In this document: positions 17,038-25,975 of the stretch, in pieces | How positions within the stretch are numbered: the first letter of the stretch is position 1 | Layout of the letters: each line of letters opens with the position of its first letter | Program-made: the position numbers and the translations under genes | Assembly: GCA_964521405.1 (NCBI GenBank) | Contig: CAZFRR010000085.1 | Location: 1-64,000 of the forward strand | Direction: 5' to 3' | Origin: SG8-41 sp964521405 | GTDB lineage: Bacteria > Pseudomonadota > Gammaproteobacteria > Burkholderiales > SG8-41 | Length of the DNA stretch: 64,000 nt | The notes under the pieces: model-generated | The model's database searches: none | The model's input: only the letters and a program-made list of their open reading frames with translations | What the model was told of the DNA's origin: nothing

Positions 17038-19466
17038 CAGATGTCGAGGTTACGGACGCCGAGGGCGTTGATCTCGATAAACTCACGGCGCGGCTCGACT
17101 TCATCGCCCATCAGGGTCGAGAAGATCTCCCCGGCGTGGATGGCATCCTCGATTCTCGTCTTGAGGAGTCGCCGCGAATTGGGATCCATCGTGGTCTCCC
17201 ATAACTGCTCCGGGTTCATCTCGCCCAGGCCTTTGTAGCGCTGGACGCTCACCCCGCGCTGGACTTCCCCGAGCAGCCAATCAATGGCTTCGCGGAATTC
17301 CTTCACCGGCTGCTGCTCGTTCCCGCGCTTCACGTAGGCGCCCTCGCCGAGCAACCCATGCAGCACCTGGGAAGTCCTGCGAATCTGCTCGTAGTCGCCG
17401 CTTTGCACGAAATCGGCGTCAATCACGTTCTGGTGCACCACGCCATGCTGCGTGCGGCTGACCGCCAGGGCGTGGCGCTCGGTTTTTTCCTCGTAGCGGA
17501 CCGCCACTTTCATGCCCAAGGGGAGCAGAAGGGCGGCAAGTTCCTTAGCGCTCTGTTGCGCGCTCTGCTCATCGGCCAGATCAAGCTGAACCGGCTGGCG
17601 CAACAGCGCGTGCAATACATCCTCGTCGATCAGCCGGCTTGCCCGCTCGATCACCGCTTCCGCGAGGAGGTACTCGTTCGCAACCTTCTCGAGCGCTTCC
17701 GTGGTCAAGGTCCCGCCCTTGGTCGCGGTGTGGAGCTCTGCTTCGGAAAGCGCGAGCTTGAGCAGTTGCTGCTTCAACTCGTGCTCGTCCTTGAGATAGC
17801 GCTCGTTTTTTCCGTGCTTTACCTTGAACAGAGGGGGCTGGGCGATGTAGATTCGCCCGTCCTCGATCAGTTGCCGCATCTGGCGGAAGAAAAACGTCAG
17901 CAGCAGCGTGCGAATATGCGACCCGTCCACGTCGGCGTCGGTCATGATGATGATGCGGTGGTAGCGCAACTTCTCCGGCGCGTATTCCTCACCGATCCCG
18001 GTCCCGAGCACGCTGATGAGAGTGATGATTTCTTGCGACGAAAGCACCTTGTCGATGCGCGCCTTCTCGACGTTCAGGATCTTGCCCTTGAGGGGCAGGA
18101 TCGCCTGGAACTTGCGGTCGCGGCCCTGCTTGGCCGAGCCGCCGGCGGAGTCGCCCTCCACGATGTAGAGCTCGCACAGGGCGGGGTCTCGCTCCTGGCA
18201 ATCGGCGAGCTTGCCCGTGAGGCCGAAGGAATCGAGCACGCCCTTGCGCCGCGTCAACTCGCGGGCTTTGCGCGCGGCCTCGCGCGCCCTCGCTGCATCG
18301 ATGATCTTGGAGCAGATTACGCGCGCATCGCCCGGTTTTTCGAGCAGGAACTCGCCGAGCTTTTGTGCGACGATTTCATCCACCACCGGCCGCACCTCGG
18401 AAGAAACCAGCTTGTCCTTGGTCTGGGACGAAAACTTGGGCTCCGGCACTTTCACCGACAGCACCGCCGTCAGTCCCTCCTTCATGTCGTCGCCGGTGGT
18501 TTCAATCTTGGCTTTCTCGGCGAGCTTGCTGGTCTCGATGTACTGGTTCAGCGTTCGCGTCATCGCGCCGCGCAGCCCGGTGAGGTGGGTTCCGCCGTCG
18601 CGCTGGGGAATGTTGTTGGTGAAGCACTGCATCGACTCCTGGTAGGAGTCGTTCCACTGCATCGCCACCTCCACCACGATGCCTTCCTTCTCGGCTTTCG
18701 CGTAGAAGACGTTCTGATGCAACACGTTCTTGGTGCGGTTCATGTACTCGACAAAGCCCTTGACTCCGCCGGTGAAGGAGAACTTCTCCTCCTTTCCGGT
18801 GCGCTGGTCGACCAGCAGGATATCGAGCCCGCTGTTGAGGAACGCCAGTTCGCGCAGGCGTTTCGCCAGTATCTCGTAGTGGTAATCGACGTTGCCGAAG
18901 AGTTCCTTCGCAGGCAGGAAGTGCACCTCGGTGCCGCGCTTCTCGCTCTTGCCTGCGCTCTTGAGTGGCGCCACCGGCACACCCAGTCGGAACTCCATCT
19001 GATGCACCTGGCCGTTGCGGCGGATCGACAGGCGCAGCCATTCCGACAGCGCATTCACCACCGAGACCCCGACGCCGTGGAGGCCGCCGGCTACCTTGTA
19101 GGAGTTATTGTCGAACTTGCCGCCGGCGTGCAGCTCGGTCATCACCACTTCCGCGCTCGAGCGCCCTTCCTCGTCGCCGTGGTGCAACTCGGTCGGGATG
19201 CCGCGCCCGTTGTCGATCACGCTGACCGAGTTGTCGGTGTGTATGGTGACCGTGATCTCGTTGCAATAGCCGGCAAGCGCTTCGTCCACCGCGTTATCCA
19301 CCACCTCGAACACCATGTGGTGCAAGCCGGTGCCATCGCTGGTGTCGCCGATGTACATGCCGGGGCGCTTGCGCACGGCTTCAAGGCCCTTCAGCACCTT
19401 GATGCTGCTGGCATCGTAGACATCGGGCGATCGTGATTGCTCTTTTTCGCTTGCCGGTGCTGCCAT
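17037..19466 (-). CDS. gyrB: DNA gyrase subunit B
   Basis: ATPase subunit of DNA gyrase, which introduces negative supercoils. The 809 residues carry the GHKL ATPase fold (RKRPGMYIGDTSDGTGLHHM, VDNAVDEAL, DNGRGIP, GGLHGVGVSVVNALSE), the transducer, and the TOPRIM domain (EGDSAGGSAKQGRDR, DADVDGSHIRTLLL), then a C-terminal region ending in RREFIEINAL. Length is close to the E. coli protein. The start ATG is at 19466, 101 bp downstream of dnaN. dnaA-dnaN-gyrB is the classic origin-side operon order; recF is absent between dnaN and gyrB, as in many betaproteobacteria. Confidence 0.98.
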   Translation of the reverse strand: MAAPASEKEQSRSPDVYDASSIKVLKGLEAVRKRPGMYIGDTSDGTGLHHMVFEVVDNAVDEALAGYCNEITVTIHTDNSVSVIDNGRGIPTELHHGDEEGRSSAEVVMTELHAGGKFDNNSYKVAGGLHGVGVSVVNALSEWLRLSIRRNGQVHQMEFRLGVPVAPLKSAGKSEKRGTEVHFLPAKELFGNVDYHYEILAKRLRELAFLNSGLDILLVDQRTGKEEKFSFTGGVKGFVEYMNRTKNVLHQNVFYAKAEKEGIVVEVAMQWNDSYQESMQCFTNNIPQRDGGTHLTGLRGAMTRTLNQYIETSKLAEKAKIETTGDDMKEGLTAVLSVKVPEPKFSSQTKDKLVSSEVRPVVDEIVAQKLGEFLLEKPGDARVICSKIIDAARAREAARKARELTRRKGVLDSFGLTGKLADCQERDPALCELYIVEGDSAGGSAKQGRDRKFQAILPLKGKILNVEKARIDKVLSSQEIITLISVLGTGIGEEYAPEKLRYHRIIIMTDADVDGSHIRTLLLTFFFRQMRQLIEDGRIYIAQPPLFKVKHGKNERYLKDEHELKQQLLKLALSEAELHTATKGGTLTTEALEKVANEYLLAEAVIERASRLIDEDVLHALLRQPVQLDLADEQSAQQSAKELAALLLPLGMKVAVRYEEKTERHALAVSRTQHGVVHQNVIDADFVQSGDYEQIRRTSQVLHGLLGEGAYVKRGNEQQPVKEFREAIDWLLGEVQRGVSVQRYKGLGEMNPEQLWETTMDPNSRRLLKTRIEDAIHAGEIFSTLMGDEVEPRREFIEINALGVRNLDI

Positions 19467-19567
19467 TCAGTCTTCCTTTGGGGAACTTGTGCCGCGTCGA
19501 TCCCGGGATGCCGTTGCCTTCTGCTGCGGAATCCCCAGGGGGCGACGCACAGTGGCGCCGCGCTCCC

Positions 19568-20677
19568 CTAGATCCGCATCGGCATGACCACGTAGCGAAA
19601 CTCGGGAATATCCGCCACGGTTACCAGCATGCTGCTGTTGGCGTCTCCGAATGAGCATTCGACACTGTCGCTATGCACATTGTTCAACACGTCCAGCAAA
19701 TAGGTGATGTTGAAACCAATATCGAGCGCGTCGCCGCCATAGACGATCTCCAACTCCTCCTGGGCCTCCTCCTGCTCGTTGTTGGTGCAAGAGATGCGCA
19801 AACTGTTGGGCGCCACGACCCACCGCACGCCGCGGAATTTCTCGTTCGACAGGATCGCCGCGCGTTGCAACGACTGCAGCAGCTCCTGGCGCTTGATGGA
19901 AAAACGCCTTTGGTAATTCGTCGGCACCACGCGCGTGTAGTCAGGAAACTTGCCGTCGATGATTTTGGTGGTGAGCACGATGCTGCCGAAGGAAAAACGC
20001 ACGAGGCTGGCGAATAACTCAATGCTGACCGCATCTTCTGCGTCTCCCAGCAACCTGCCGAGCTCCAGCACCGCCTTGCGCGGCAAAATGACCTCGCGTT
20101 TTTCCTGCTGTTGGCCCAGGGGCCTCGCGGCATAACTCAAGCGGTGGCCGTCCGTGGCAATGACCTTGACCTGCCCGCCATCCAGGACCAGCAACAAGCC
20201 GTTCAGGTAATAGCGTATGTCCTGCTGCGCCATGGCGTACTGCACCAGCAGCAGCAACTCGCGCAGCGCCTTTTGCGGCATCGTGACTTTGGCTTGCGCC
20301 GTCCCCGGTTCCGCCATGGCAGGAAAATCCGCAGCCGGCAACGTTTGCAGGTTGAAACGGCTCTTGCCTGCCCGTACCTGCAAGCGGTTGTTCTGGACAT
20401 CCAGCGTGGCTTCGGTGGCCTCGGGTAACGAACGCAAAATGTCCTGCAATTTGCGGGCCGATACGGTCAGGCTCGCGTCCTCGTCTCCTGCTTTGCCGGT
20501 CTCCGTGCTGGTTGCCACCTGGATCTCCAGGTCGGTTGCCACAAACAGCAGGCGGTTCTGTTTGCGCTCGACCAGGACATTCGACAGGATCGGCAGCGTA
20601 TGGCGTTTCTCGACGATGCCGGTTACTGCCTGCAGGGGCTTCAACAATACATCGCGTTCAAGTTGCACGAGCTTCAT
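19568..20677 (-). CDS. dnaN: DNA polymerase III beta subunit (sliding clamp)
   Basis: Ring-shaped processivity clamp of DNA polymerase III. The 369-residue protein has three repeats of the clamp fold; recognisable segments are MKLVQLERDVLLKPLQAVTGIVEKRHTLPILSNVL in domain 1, KVIATDGHRLSYA in domain 2 and the C-terminal YVVMPMRI, the usual end of the family. ATG at 20677. It lies 199 bp downstream of dnaA across the probable oriC. No frameshift or truncation is visible. Confidence 0.98.
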   Translation of the reverse strand: MKLVQLERDVLLKPLQAVTGIVEKRHTLPILSNVLVERKQNRLLFVATDLEIQVATSTETGKAGDEDASLTVSARKLQDILRSLPEATEATLDVQNNRLQVRAGKSRFNLQTLPAADFPAMAEPGTAQAKVTMPQKALRELLLLVQYAMAQQDIRYYLNGLLLVLDGGQVKVIATDGHRLSYAARPLGQQQEKREVILPRKAVLELGRLLGDAEDAVSIELFASLVRFSFGSIVLTTKIIDGKFPDYTRVVPTNYQRRFSIKRQELLQSLQRAAILSNEKFRGVRWVVAPNSLRISCTNNEQEEAQEELEIVYGGDALDIGFNITYLLDVLNNVHSDSVECSFGDANSSMLVTVADIPEFRYVVMPMRI

Positions 20678-20876
20678 AGAATAGTATTTAAATTAAAAGT
20701 AATAAGACTAATAGAGCCGACCCCAAGCTGTGGGCAAGTTGCTTCAGGCCAGAGCCGGCGCGCCGCTGCGGGAAGGAGAAGGTTGTGCAAATGCCGTTTA
20801 TAAGCGTGGGTGATTTGTGGATAAAAACCACGGGCAGCCGAAAGGTGGCGGATATCCACAAAGCACACAGGATCGA
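20678..20876. other. oriC: probable replication origin (oriC)
   Basis: The gap between dnaN and dnaA has an AT-rich stretch at 20678-20715, suitable as a DNA unwinding element, and DnaA-box-like sites: a perfect box TTATCCACA on the minus strand (20816-20824), ATATCCACA (8 of 9, 20852-20860) and TTGCCCACA on the minus strand (7 of 9, 20729-20737). Position beside dnaA and dnaN, and the gene-direction switch close by, support oriC. Direct proof (GC skew, marker frequency) is not available from this window. Confidence 0.7.
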
Positions 20877-22214
20877 TCAACTTCTCAACACGTTGATGAG
20901 CGAGTTGAAATCCCGGGTGAACTCGCTATTAGTGGATTTGAGCAGCGCGATCTTGCGGCAGGCGTGCAGCACGGTCGTATGATCGCGGCCGCCGAAGGCG
21001 TCCCCGATGTCCGGCAGGCTGAGTTGGGTCAGTTCCTTGGCGAGCGCCATGGCCATCTGGCGCGGGCGGGCAACGTTGCGGCTGCGCTTCTTCGAATACA
21101 TCTCGGAGACCTTGATCTTGTAGTAATCCGCGACGGTTTTCTGGATGTTCTCGATGGAGACCTGCCGATGCTGGATGGCCAGCAAGTCGCGCAGCGCTTC
21201 CCGGCATAGCTCGGCTGTCAGCTCTCTGCCGGAAAAACGCGAGTAGGCGAGCACGCGCTTCAACCCGCCTTCCAGCTCGCGCACGTTGGACTGAATGTGC
21301 TTGGCGAGAAAGAAGGCCACCGTCTCGTCCAGCCGGACGCCGTCTGCCTCCGCCTTCTTCAGCAGGATGGCGACGCGCATTTCCAGCTCGGGGGGCTCGA
21401 CGGCGACGGTCAGGCCCCAGCCGAACCGGGAGATGAGGCGGTTTTCGATCCCGGCGATTTCCTTGGGATAGGTGTCACAGGTGATCACCACCTGCTTGTG
21501 TGCCTCGATCAGCGCGTTGAACGCGTAGAAGAATTCTTCCTGGGTGCGGCTCTTGCCGCTGAAGAACTGAATGTCGTCAATCAACAGCAGATCCAGGGAA
21601 TGGTAATAGCGCTTGAAGTCGTCGAAGGCCTTGTGCTGGTAGGCGCGCACCACGTCCGAGACGTATTGCTCGGCGTGGATATAACGGATCTTGGTTTCGG
21701 GCGATTGCTCGCGCAGGCGGTTGCCGATGGCCTGTATGAGGTGCGTCTTGCCCAGCCCCACCCCACCGTAGATGAAAAGAGGGTTGTAAGCCGCGCCCGG
21801 GCGCTCCGCCACCTGGGCCGCGGCGGCGCGCGCCAGCTCGTTGGCCTTGCCGGTGACGAAGGTGTCGAAAGCGAACGTCGGATTGAGGCGGGATACCTCG
21901 CGGCTGCTGGGTTTGGCCCCCCGGTCTTTTGAGACCTGGAGAGCGGGGGGTGCGGGCGGCGCTGTGCTGTGCTCCTTCTTTTCGGCAAGCGTCAGGACCA
22001 CCTCGACGCTACGCTTTAACTGTTCGAGGGCAAGCGACTCGATACGTGGGAGGAACTTGTCGCGAATCCACTGCAGGACGAAGCGGTTCGGCGCCACCAG
22101 GATAAGGCGGTTGCCGTCGGCCTGAAACCGCAATGGTTTGATCCAGGTTTGGAATTGCTGTGGCGGCAGCTCCTTCTCGAAGCGGGCCAGACAAAAGCGC
22201 CAGAAGCTGTTCAT
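20877..22214 (-). CDS. dnaA: chromosomal replication initiator DnaA
   Basis: Initiator ATPase that binds DnaA boxes at oriC and opens the duplex. The 445-residue protein has an N-terminal domain I (FEKELPPQQFQTWIKPL), a short linker, the AAA+ domain with Walker A GGVGLGKTHL (near 150) and Walker B LLLIDDIQFF, and the C-terminal DNA-binding domain with the signature FGGRDHTTVLHACRKI. ATG at 22214 gives MNSFWRFCLARFEKEL, a normal N-terminus. It is divergent from rpmH. Its promoter must lie in the 192-bp gap to rpmH. Confidence 0.98.
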   Translation of the reverse strand: MNSFWRFCLARFEKELPPQQFQTWIKPLRFQADGNRLILVAPNRFVLQWIRDKFLPRIESLALEQLKRSVEVVLTLAEKKEHSTAPPAPPALQVSKDRGAKPSSREVSRLNPTFAFDTFVTGKANELARAAAAQVAERPGAAYNPLFIYGGVGLGKTHLIQAIGNRLREQSPETKIRYIHAEQYVSDVVRAYQHKAFDDFKRYYHSLDLLLIDDIQFFSGKSRTQEEFFYAFNALIEAHKQVVITCDTYPKEIAGIENRLISRFGWGLTVAVEPPELEMRVAILLKKAEADGVRLDETVAFFLAKHIQSNVRELEGGLKRVLAYSRFSGRELTAELCREALRDLLAIQHRQVSIENIQKTVADYYKIKVSEMYSKKRSRNVARPRQMAMALAKELTQLSLPDIGDAFGGRDHTTVLHACRKIALLKSTNSEFTRDFNSLINVLRS

Positions 22215-22271
22215 CGGCGTCGCGTTGGAGTTGGAATTCGGACCCGGACGAAGGAGAGTTTTCAGCCAGAG

Positions 22272-22297
22272 ATTTTATCCTTTTTGGGGGCTGTCAA
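22272..22297 (-). promoter_or_regulatory. possible dnaA promoter
   Basis: On the minus strand TTGACA (22292-22297) and TAAAAT (22272-22277) match sigma-70 hexamers well, but only 14 bases separate them, shorter than the normal 16-18. With the same -10, a poorer -35 (TGGTTG) has a 17-base spacer. Position is right for dnaA, 58 bases upstream of its ATG. Confidence 0.4.
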
Positions 22298-22345
22298 CCA
22301 CAGAAACCTGACCGCCGCGAAGCGGACTTGAAGCGCAAGAATAGG

Positions 22346-22375
22346 TTGACACGACCGAGAGTTAAAGGTTGTAAT
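22346..22375 (+). promoter_or_regulatory. rpmH promoter
   Basis: Perfect -35 TTGACA (22346-22351), 18-base spacer, and -10 TGTAAT (22370-22375, five of six). Transcription would start near 22382, about 25 bases upstream of the rpmH ATG. It probably drives rpmH-rnpA-yidC and perhaps mnmE. Confidence 0.75.
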
Positions 22376-22406
22376 AGCGCGCTTTTCAGCAGCCGGACAT
22401 ACCAGA

Positions 22407-22541
22407 ATGAAACGAACCTATCAGCCATCGGTGACTCGCCGCAAGCGCACTCATGGCTTTCTCGTGCGCAAGCGGACCCGCGGTGGGCGTGCGGTATTGC
22501 GCGCCCGTCGTGCCAAGGGGCGCGCTCGGTTGAGCGTCTGA
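22407..22541 (+). CDS. rpmH: 50S ribosomal protein L34
   Basis: Small basic protein of the large ribosomal subunit. The 44 residues begin MKRTYQPSVTRRKRTHGF and end RARLSV, matching the universal L34 pattern and length (44-46 residues). Start ATG at 22407 follows a strong promoter. It overlaps the open rnpA frame. Its neighbours dnaA (divergent) and rnpA (downstream) are the classic bacterial arrangement. Confidence 0.98.
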   Translation: MKRTYQPSVTRRKRTHGFLVRKRTRGGRAVLRARRAKGRARLSV

Positions 22542-22903
22542 GCGCAGGGGCCTCGGCCACGCTGCCGCGTAGCGCGCGGCTGCTGCGGCGTGAGGATTAC
22601 ACGGCCGCGCTGGCCTCGGGCGCCGCTGCAAGACGTCGCCATTTCACTGTGTTTGCCAGACCTAACGGCTTATCCTTGGCGCGCATTGGCATCATTGCCA
22701 GCAAGCGGGTGGCGCCGCGCGCGGTGGATCGCAATCGCGCCAAGCGCCTGGTGCGGGAGGCTTTCCGCAAGCAGCGCCTGCGCCTGGGAGGCATGGATGT
22801 GTTGGTAGAGTTGCGCCGTTGCCCGTCCCGGGGTTTCAACGTGGAGGCGGGAGTGGAGATCGCCAGGTTGCTGGAAGAGCTTGGCGCCCGGTCACAGGGC
22901 TAG
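22538..22903 (+). CDS. rnpA: ribonuclease P protein component (non-canonical start)
   Basis: Protein cofactor of RNase P, which matures tRNA 5' ends. The conserved core is clear: LPRSARLLRREDY, FTVFARPN, IGIIASKRVAPRAVDRNRAKRLVREAFR (RNR motif) and DVLVELRR. No ATG, GTG or TTG occurs in this frame between the rpmH start and the conserved core. The frame stays open back through all of rpmH to an ATG at 22160, inside the antisense of dnaA. I place the start at CTG 22538, which overlaps the rpmH stop in a CTGA arrangement like ATGA coupling and gives 121 residues, a normal length. An ATT at 22496 or a long Thermus-like overlap with rpmH are alternatives. Confidence 0.85.
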   Translation: MSAGASATLPRSARLLRREDYTAALASGAAARRRHFTVFARPNGLSLARIGIIASKRVAPRAVDRNRAKRLVREAFRKQRLRLGGMDVLVELRRCPSRGFNVEAGVEIARLLEELGARSQG

Positions 22904-22931
22904 GACGGCATACCTTCCGGCAAAATACCGT

Positions 22932-24581
22932 ATGGATTCGCAACGCCTCATACTTTTTTTCGTTTTCTCCTTCTCGGTGTTCCTGCTGCTGGATGCCTGG
23001 CAGCGCGATCAGCAACCGCTACCCACCGCGGCGGTCCAGGGGGAGAAGGCGGCAAAGGCAACGCCATCCACCGCTCCATTGCCGGTCCCGAGCGACAAGC
23101 TTGCCGTACCGCAGGCGGCGGTGCCGCAGCAGCGCGCAGCCGAGGCTGGCGCCACGATACAGGTCGAGACGGATCTCGTCATTGCTCAGATCAGCACGCA
23201 GGGCGGCGACCTGCGGCGCTTGCAGTTCAAGCAGCATCGCGACACGCTCGATCACAGCAAGGACTTCGTGTTGTTCGAGATGTCCCCCGAACGCACCTAT
23301 ATCGCGCAGTCGGGGTTGATCGGCAACGGGCTGCCCAACCACCAGACGACCTACCAGGCAAGCAGCAGGAGCTACCAGCTGGCCGACGGACAGGACGGCC
23401 TGGAAATCCGCCTGAGCGCGCCTGCGAGCGATGGCGTGCAAGTCAACAAGACTTATCGTTTTCGCCGGGGAAGCTACCTGATCGACGTCGGTTACGAGAT
23501 CGTCAACCAGAGTGCGGTTGCAATTCAGCCCTATGCTTACTTCCAGATCGTGCGCGACGCCAAGCCACCCGCCGGGGACTCGGCGATGCTGCCGACGTTT
23601 ACCGGGATGGCGGTCTACACCGAGAAGGAAAAGTTTCAGAAACTCACGTTCGAGGAAGTCGCCAAGTCGAAGGTGCCGTACCCGAAGAACAGCAACGATG
23701 GCTGGATCTCGGTGCTCCAGCATTATTTCTTCAGCGCCTGGCTGCCGAAAAACGCCACACCCCGCGAGTTCTACACGCGTCGTCTCGATGAAAACCTGTA
23801 TGCGGCAGGCGTGATCGTGCCGGTCGGCGCGGCCGCTGCCGGCGCCACGGTAACGGTCACCGTTCCACTTTATGCCGGGCCCCAGGAGCAGGAGAAGCTG
23901 GAGAAGATTGCGCCCGGCCTCGATCTCACGATTGATTACGGCTGGTTGACGGTTATTGCGGTGCCGCTGTTCTGGGTGCTGTCCTGGCTCTACCAATGGG
24001 CGGGCAACTGGGGCATTGCCATCATCCTGCTGACGGTCCTGATCAAGCTGCTGTTCTATCCGCTGTCGGCGGCGAGCTATCGCTCGATGGCCAAGATGCG
24101 GGTGCTGGCGCCAAAGCTGCAGCGGTTGAAAGACCAGTATGGCGACGACCGGCAGCGCTTGCAGCAAGCCATGATGGAGCTCTATAAGACAGAGAAGATA
24201 AACCCCTTGGGTGGTTGCATGCCTATATTAGTGCAAATACCTGTTTTTATTGCACTTTATTGGGTTCTTCTGGCCAGCGTCGAACTCCGTCACGCGCCTT
24301 TCATGCTGTGGATAAACGACCTTGCCGCACCGGACCCGTGGTACATCCTGCCGATCCTCATGGCGATTACGATGTGGATCCAAACGATGCTTAACCCGGA
24401 GCCGCCGGATCCGGTGCAGGCCAAGGTGATGAAGATCATGCCGCTCGTGTTTAGTGTCTTCTTCTTCTTCTTTCCCGCCGGACTGGTGTTGTACTGGCTG
24501 GTGAACAACGTGCTGTCGATCGCGCAACAATGGCAAATCACGCGTTCGCTTGAGCACCAGGCAGCGGCCAAAAAGCACTGA
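22932..24581 (+). CDS. yidC: membrane protein insertase YidC
   Basis: Inserts and folds inner-membrane proteins alone or with Sec. The 549-residue protein has an N-terminal membrane anchor (LILFFVFSFSVFLLLDAW, 6-23), a large periplasmic beta domain (about 55-340), and the conserved C-terminal five-helix insertase core (AGNWGIAIILLTVLIKLLFYPLS, GGCMPILVQIPVFIALYWVL, and the final helices with MPLVFSVFFFFFPAGLVLYWLVNN). ATG at 22932 is chosen for this typical start. It follows rnpA by only 28 bp: the small yidD gene usually lying between them is missing here. Confidence 0.97.
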   Translation: MDSQRLILFFVFSFSVFLLLDAWQRDQQPLPTAAVQGEKAAKATPSTAPLPVPSDKLAVPQAAVPQQRAAEAGATIQVETDLVIAQISTQGGDLRRLQFKQHRDTLDHSKDFVLFEMSPERTYIAQSGLIGNGLPNHQTTYQASSRSYQLADGQDGLEIRLSAPASDGVQVNKTYRFRRGSYLIDVGYEIVNQSAVAIQPYAYFQIVRDAKPPAGDSAMLPTFTGMAVYTEKEKFQKLTFEEVAKSKVPYPKNSNDGWISVLQHYFFSAWLPKNATPREFYTRRLDENLYAAGVIVPVGAAAAGATVTVTVPLYAGPQEQEKLEKIAPGLDLTIDYGWLTVIAVPLFWVLSWLYQWAGNWGIAIILLTVLIKLLFYPLSAASYRSMAKMRVLAPKLQRLKDQYGDDRQRLQQAMMELYKTEKINPLGGCMPILVQIPVFIALYWVLLASVELRHAPFMLWINDLAAPDPWYILPILMAITMWIQTMLNPEPPDPVQAKVMKIMPLVFSVFFFFFPAGLVLYWLVNNVLSIAQQWQITRSLEHQAAAKKH

Positions 24582-24624
24582 CGTTTGCCGGGCCATCCAC
24601 GGCCCATTACCGGGCCATTGCACG

Positions 24625-25965
24625 ATGATGAGCGAGACCGACACCATCGCTGCCGTCGCGACCGCGACCGGGCTGGGCGGTATCGGCGTGGTGCGGGTGA
24701 GCGGTCCGCGACTCAGTCCCCTCATCATGGGACTTGTTGGCAAGACCTTGCCGCCGCGATATGCCGTGCTGACCGCGTTCCTCGATGCACACGGCGAGGA
24801 CATCGATCGAGGCATCGCACTTTTTTTCCCGGGCCCGCATTCCTATACCGGTGAAGATGTGCTGGAACTGCAGGGGCACGGGGGACCGATCGTATTGCGG
24901 CAGCTGCTCAAGCGCTGCCTCGAGTTGGGTGCGCGGCCGGCACAGCCTGGCGAATTCACTCAGCGAGCTTTTCTCAATGACAAGCTCGATCTGGCGCAGG
25001 CCGAAAGCGTCGCCGACCTGATCAGCGCCGCAACGGCCGAGGCAGCCCGCAGCGCAATGCGTTCCTTGCAAGGCGCGTTTTCGCGGAAGGTCGAAGCGCT
25101 CGTGCGCAGCCTGGTCGAGCTGCGTGCGCTGGTTGAGGCGACGCTGGATTTTCCTGACGAGGAGATCGAGTCCCTGAAACAGATAGACGGGGAAAACAAG
25201 CTCGCTCTCATTCAAGCCGGGCTGAGGGATTTATCCTCTGCATCACAGCAGGGCAGCCTGTTGCGGGAGGGAATACAAGTGGTGCTGGCAGGCCAGACCA
25301 ATGTCGGCAAGTCGAGCCTGCTGAACCAACTGGCAGGAGAAGATCTCGCCATCGTGACCGAGATTCCAGGTACCACGCGTGACGTTATCCGCCAGAGCAT
25401 CAACGTAGAGGGTATCCCTGTCCACATCATCGATACGGCCGGCCTGCGAGATGCAAGCGATCCGGTCGAACGCATGGGTGTCGAGCGTACCTGGGCGGCA
25501 ATCGAGAAGGCTGACTTGCTGCTGTTGTTGATCGATGCGACCCAAGGCGAACGCGATGCCGACCGGGAGATCCTCAAGAAACTCCCTTCGACTTTGCCTT
25601 GTATCAGGGTCATGAACAAGATTGATCTGCTTGAAGGATCCGCCGCACACGGAAGGCGAGACGGCAGGAGCCGGGTATGGCTCTCAGCCAAAACCGGTGC
25701 TGGCATAGATGGCCTGAGGAAGTCATTGCTTGAGGCAATAGGCTGGCAGGGTGGAGAGGGGCTGTTTATGGCCCGTGAGCGCCATATCCGGGCCCTGGAG
25801 GAGGCGCGAGCGCACCTGGAAAGGGCCACCCGGCAGGGGCGTCATCTGGAGCTATTCGCTGAAGAGCTAAGGTTAGCCCAGGAAGCATTGGGCGCTATCA
25901 CGGGTGATTTCACCTCAGATGACCTGCTGGGAGAAATATTCGGCCGGTTCTGCATTGGGAAGTGA
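24625..25965 (+). CDS. mnmE: tRNA modification GTPase MnmE
   Basis: With MnmG it installs the cmnm5 group on wobble uridines of tRNAs; binds tetrahydrofolate and GTP. The 446-residue product has the TrmE N-terminal domain (DTIAAVATATGLGGIGVVRVSG), helical domain, a G domain with GQTNVGKSSLLNQL, PGTTRD, DTAGLRD and NKID, and the conserved C-terminal FCIGK with the catalytic Cys. Two adjacent ATGs (24625, 24628) could start it. It is 43 bp downstream of yidC and is followed by a parS-like hairpin before its partner gene mnmG. Confidence 0.97.
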   Translation: MMSETDTIAAVATATGLGGIGVVRVSGPRLSPLIMGLVGKTLPPRYAVLTAFLDAHGEDIDRGIALFFPGPHSYTGEDVLELQGHGGPIVLRQLLKRCLELGARPAQPGEFTQRAFLNDKLDLAQAESVADLISAATAEAARSAMRSLQGAFSRKVEALVRSLVELRALVEATLDFPDEEIESLKQIDGENKLALIQAGLRDLSSASQQGSLLREGIQVVLAGQTNVGKSSLLNQLAGEDLAIVTEIPGTTRDVIRQSINVEGIPVHIIDTAGLRDASDPVERMGVERTWAAIEKADLLLLLIDATQGERDADREILKKLPSTLPCIRVMNKIDLLEGSAAHGRRDGRSRVWLSAKTGAGIDGLRKSLLEAIGWQGGEGLFMARERHIRALEEARAHLERATRQGRHLELFAEELRLAQEALGAITGDFTSDDLLGEIFGRFCIGK

Positions 25966-25975
25966 TAGAGCTGCA

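Noticed and set aside
17358..19436. Long antisense open frame over gyrB (692 codons)
   Set aside because: gyrB is unambiguous; the antisense frame is low-complexity (His/Arg/Leu-rich) and typical of GC-rich shadow frames.
22160..22406. Upstream extension of the rnpA frame from ATG 22160 as the real start
   Set aside because: It would need transcription from within the dnaA coding region, upstream of the strong rpmH promoter, and the encoded residues are not RnpA-like; kept only as an alternative.
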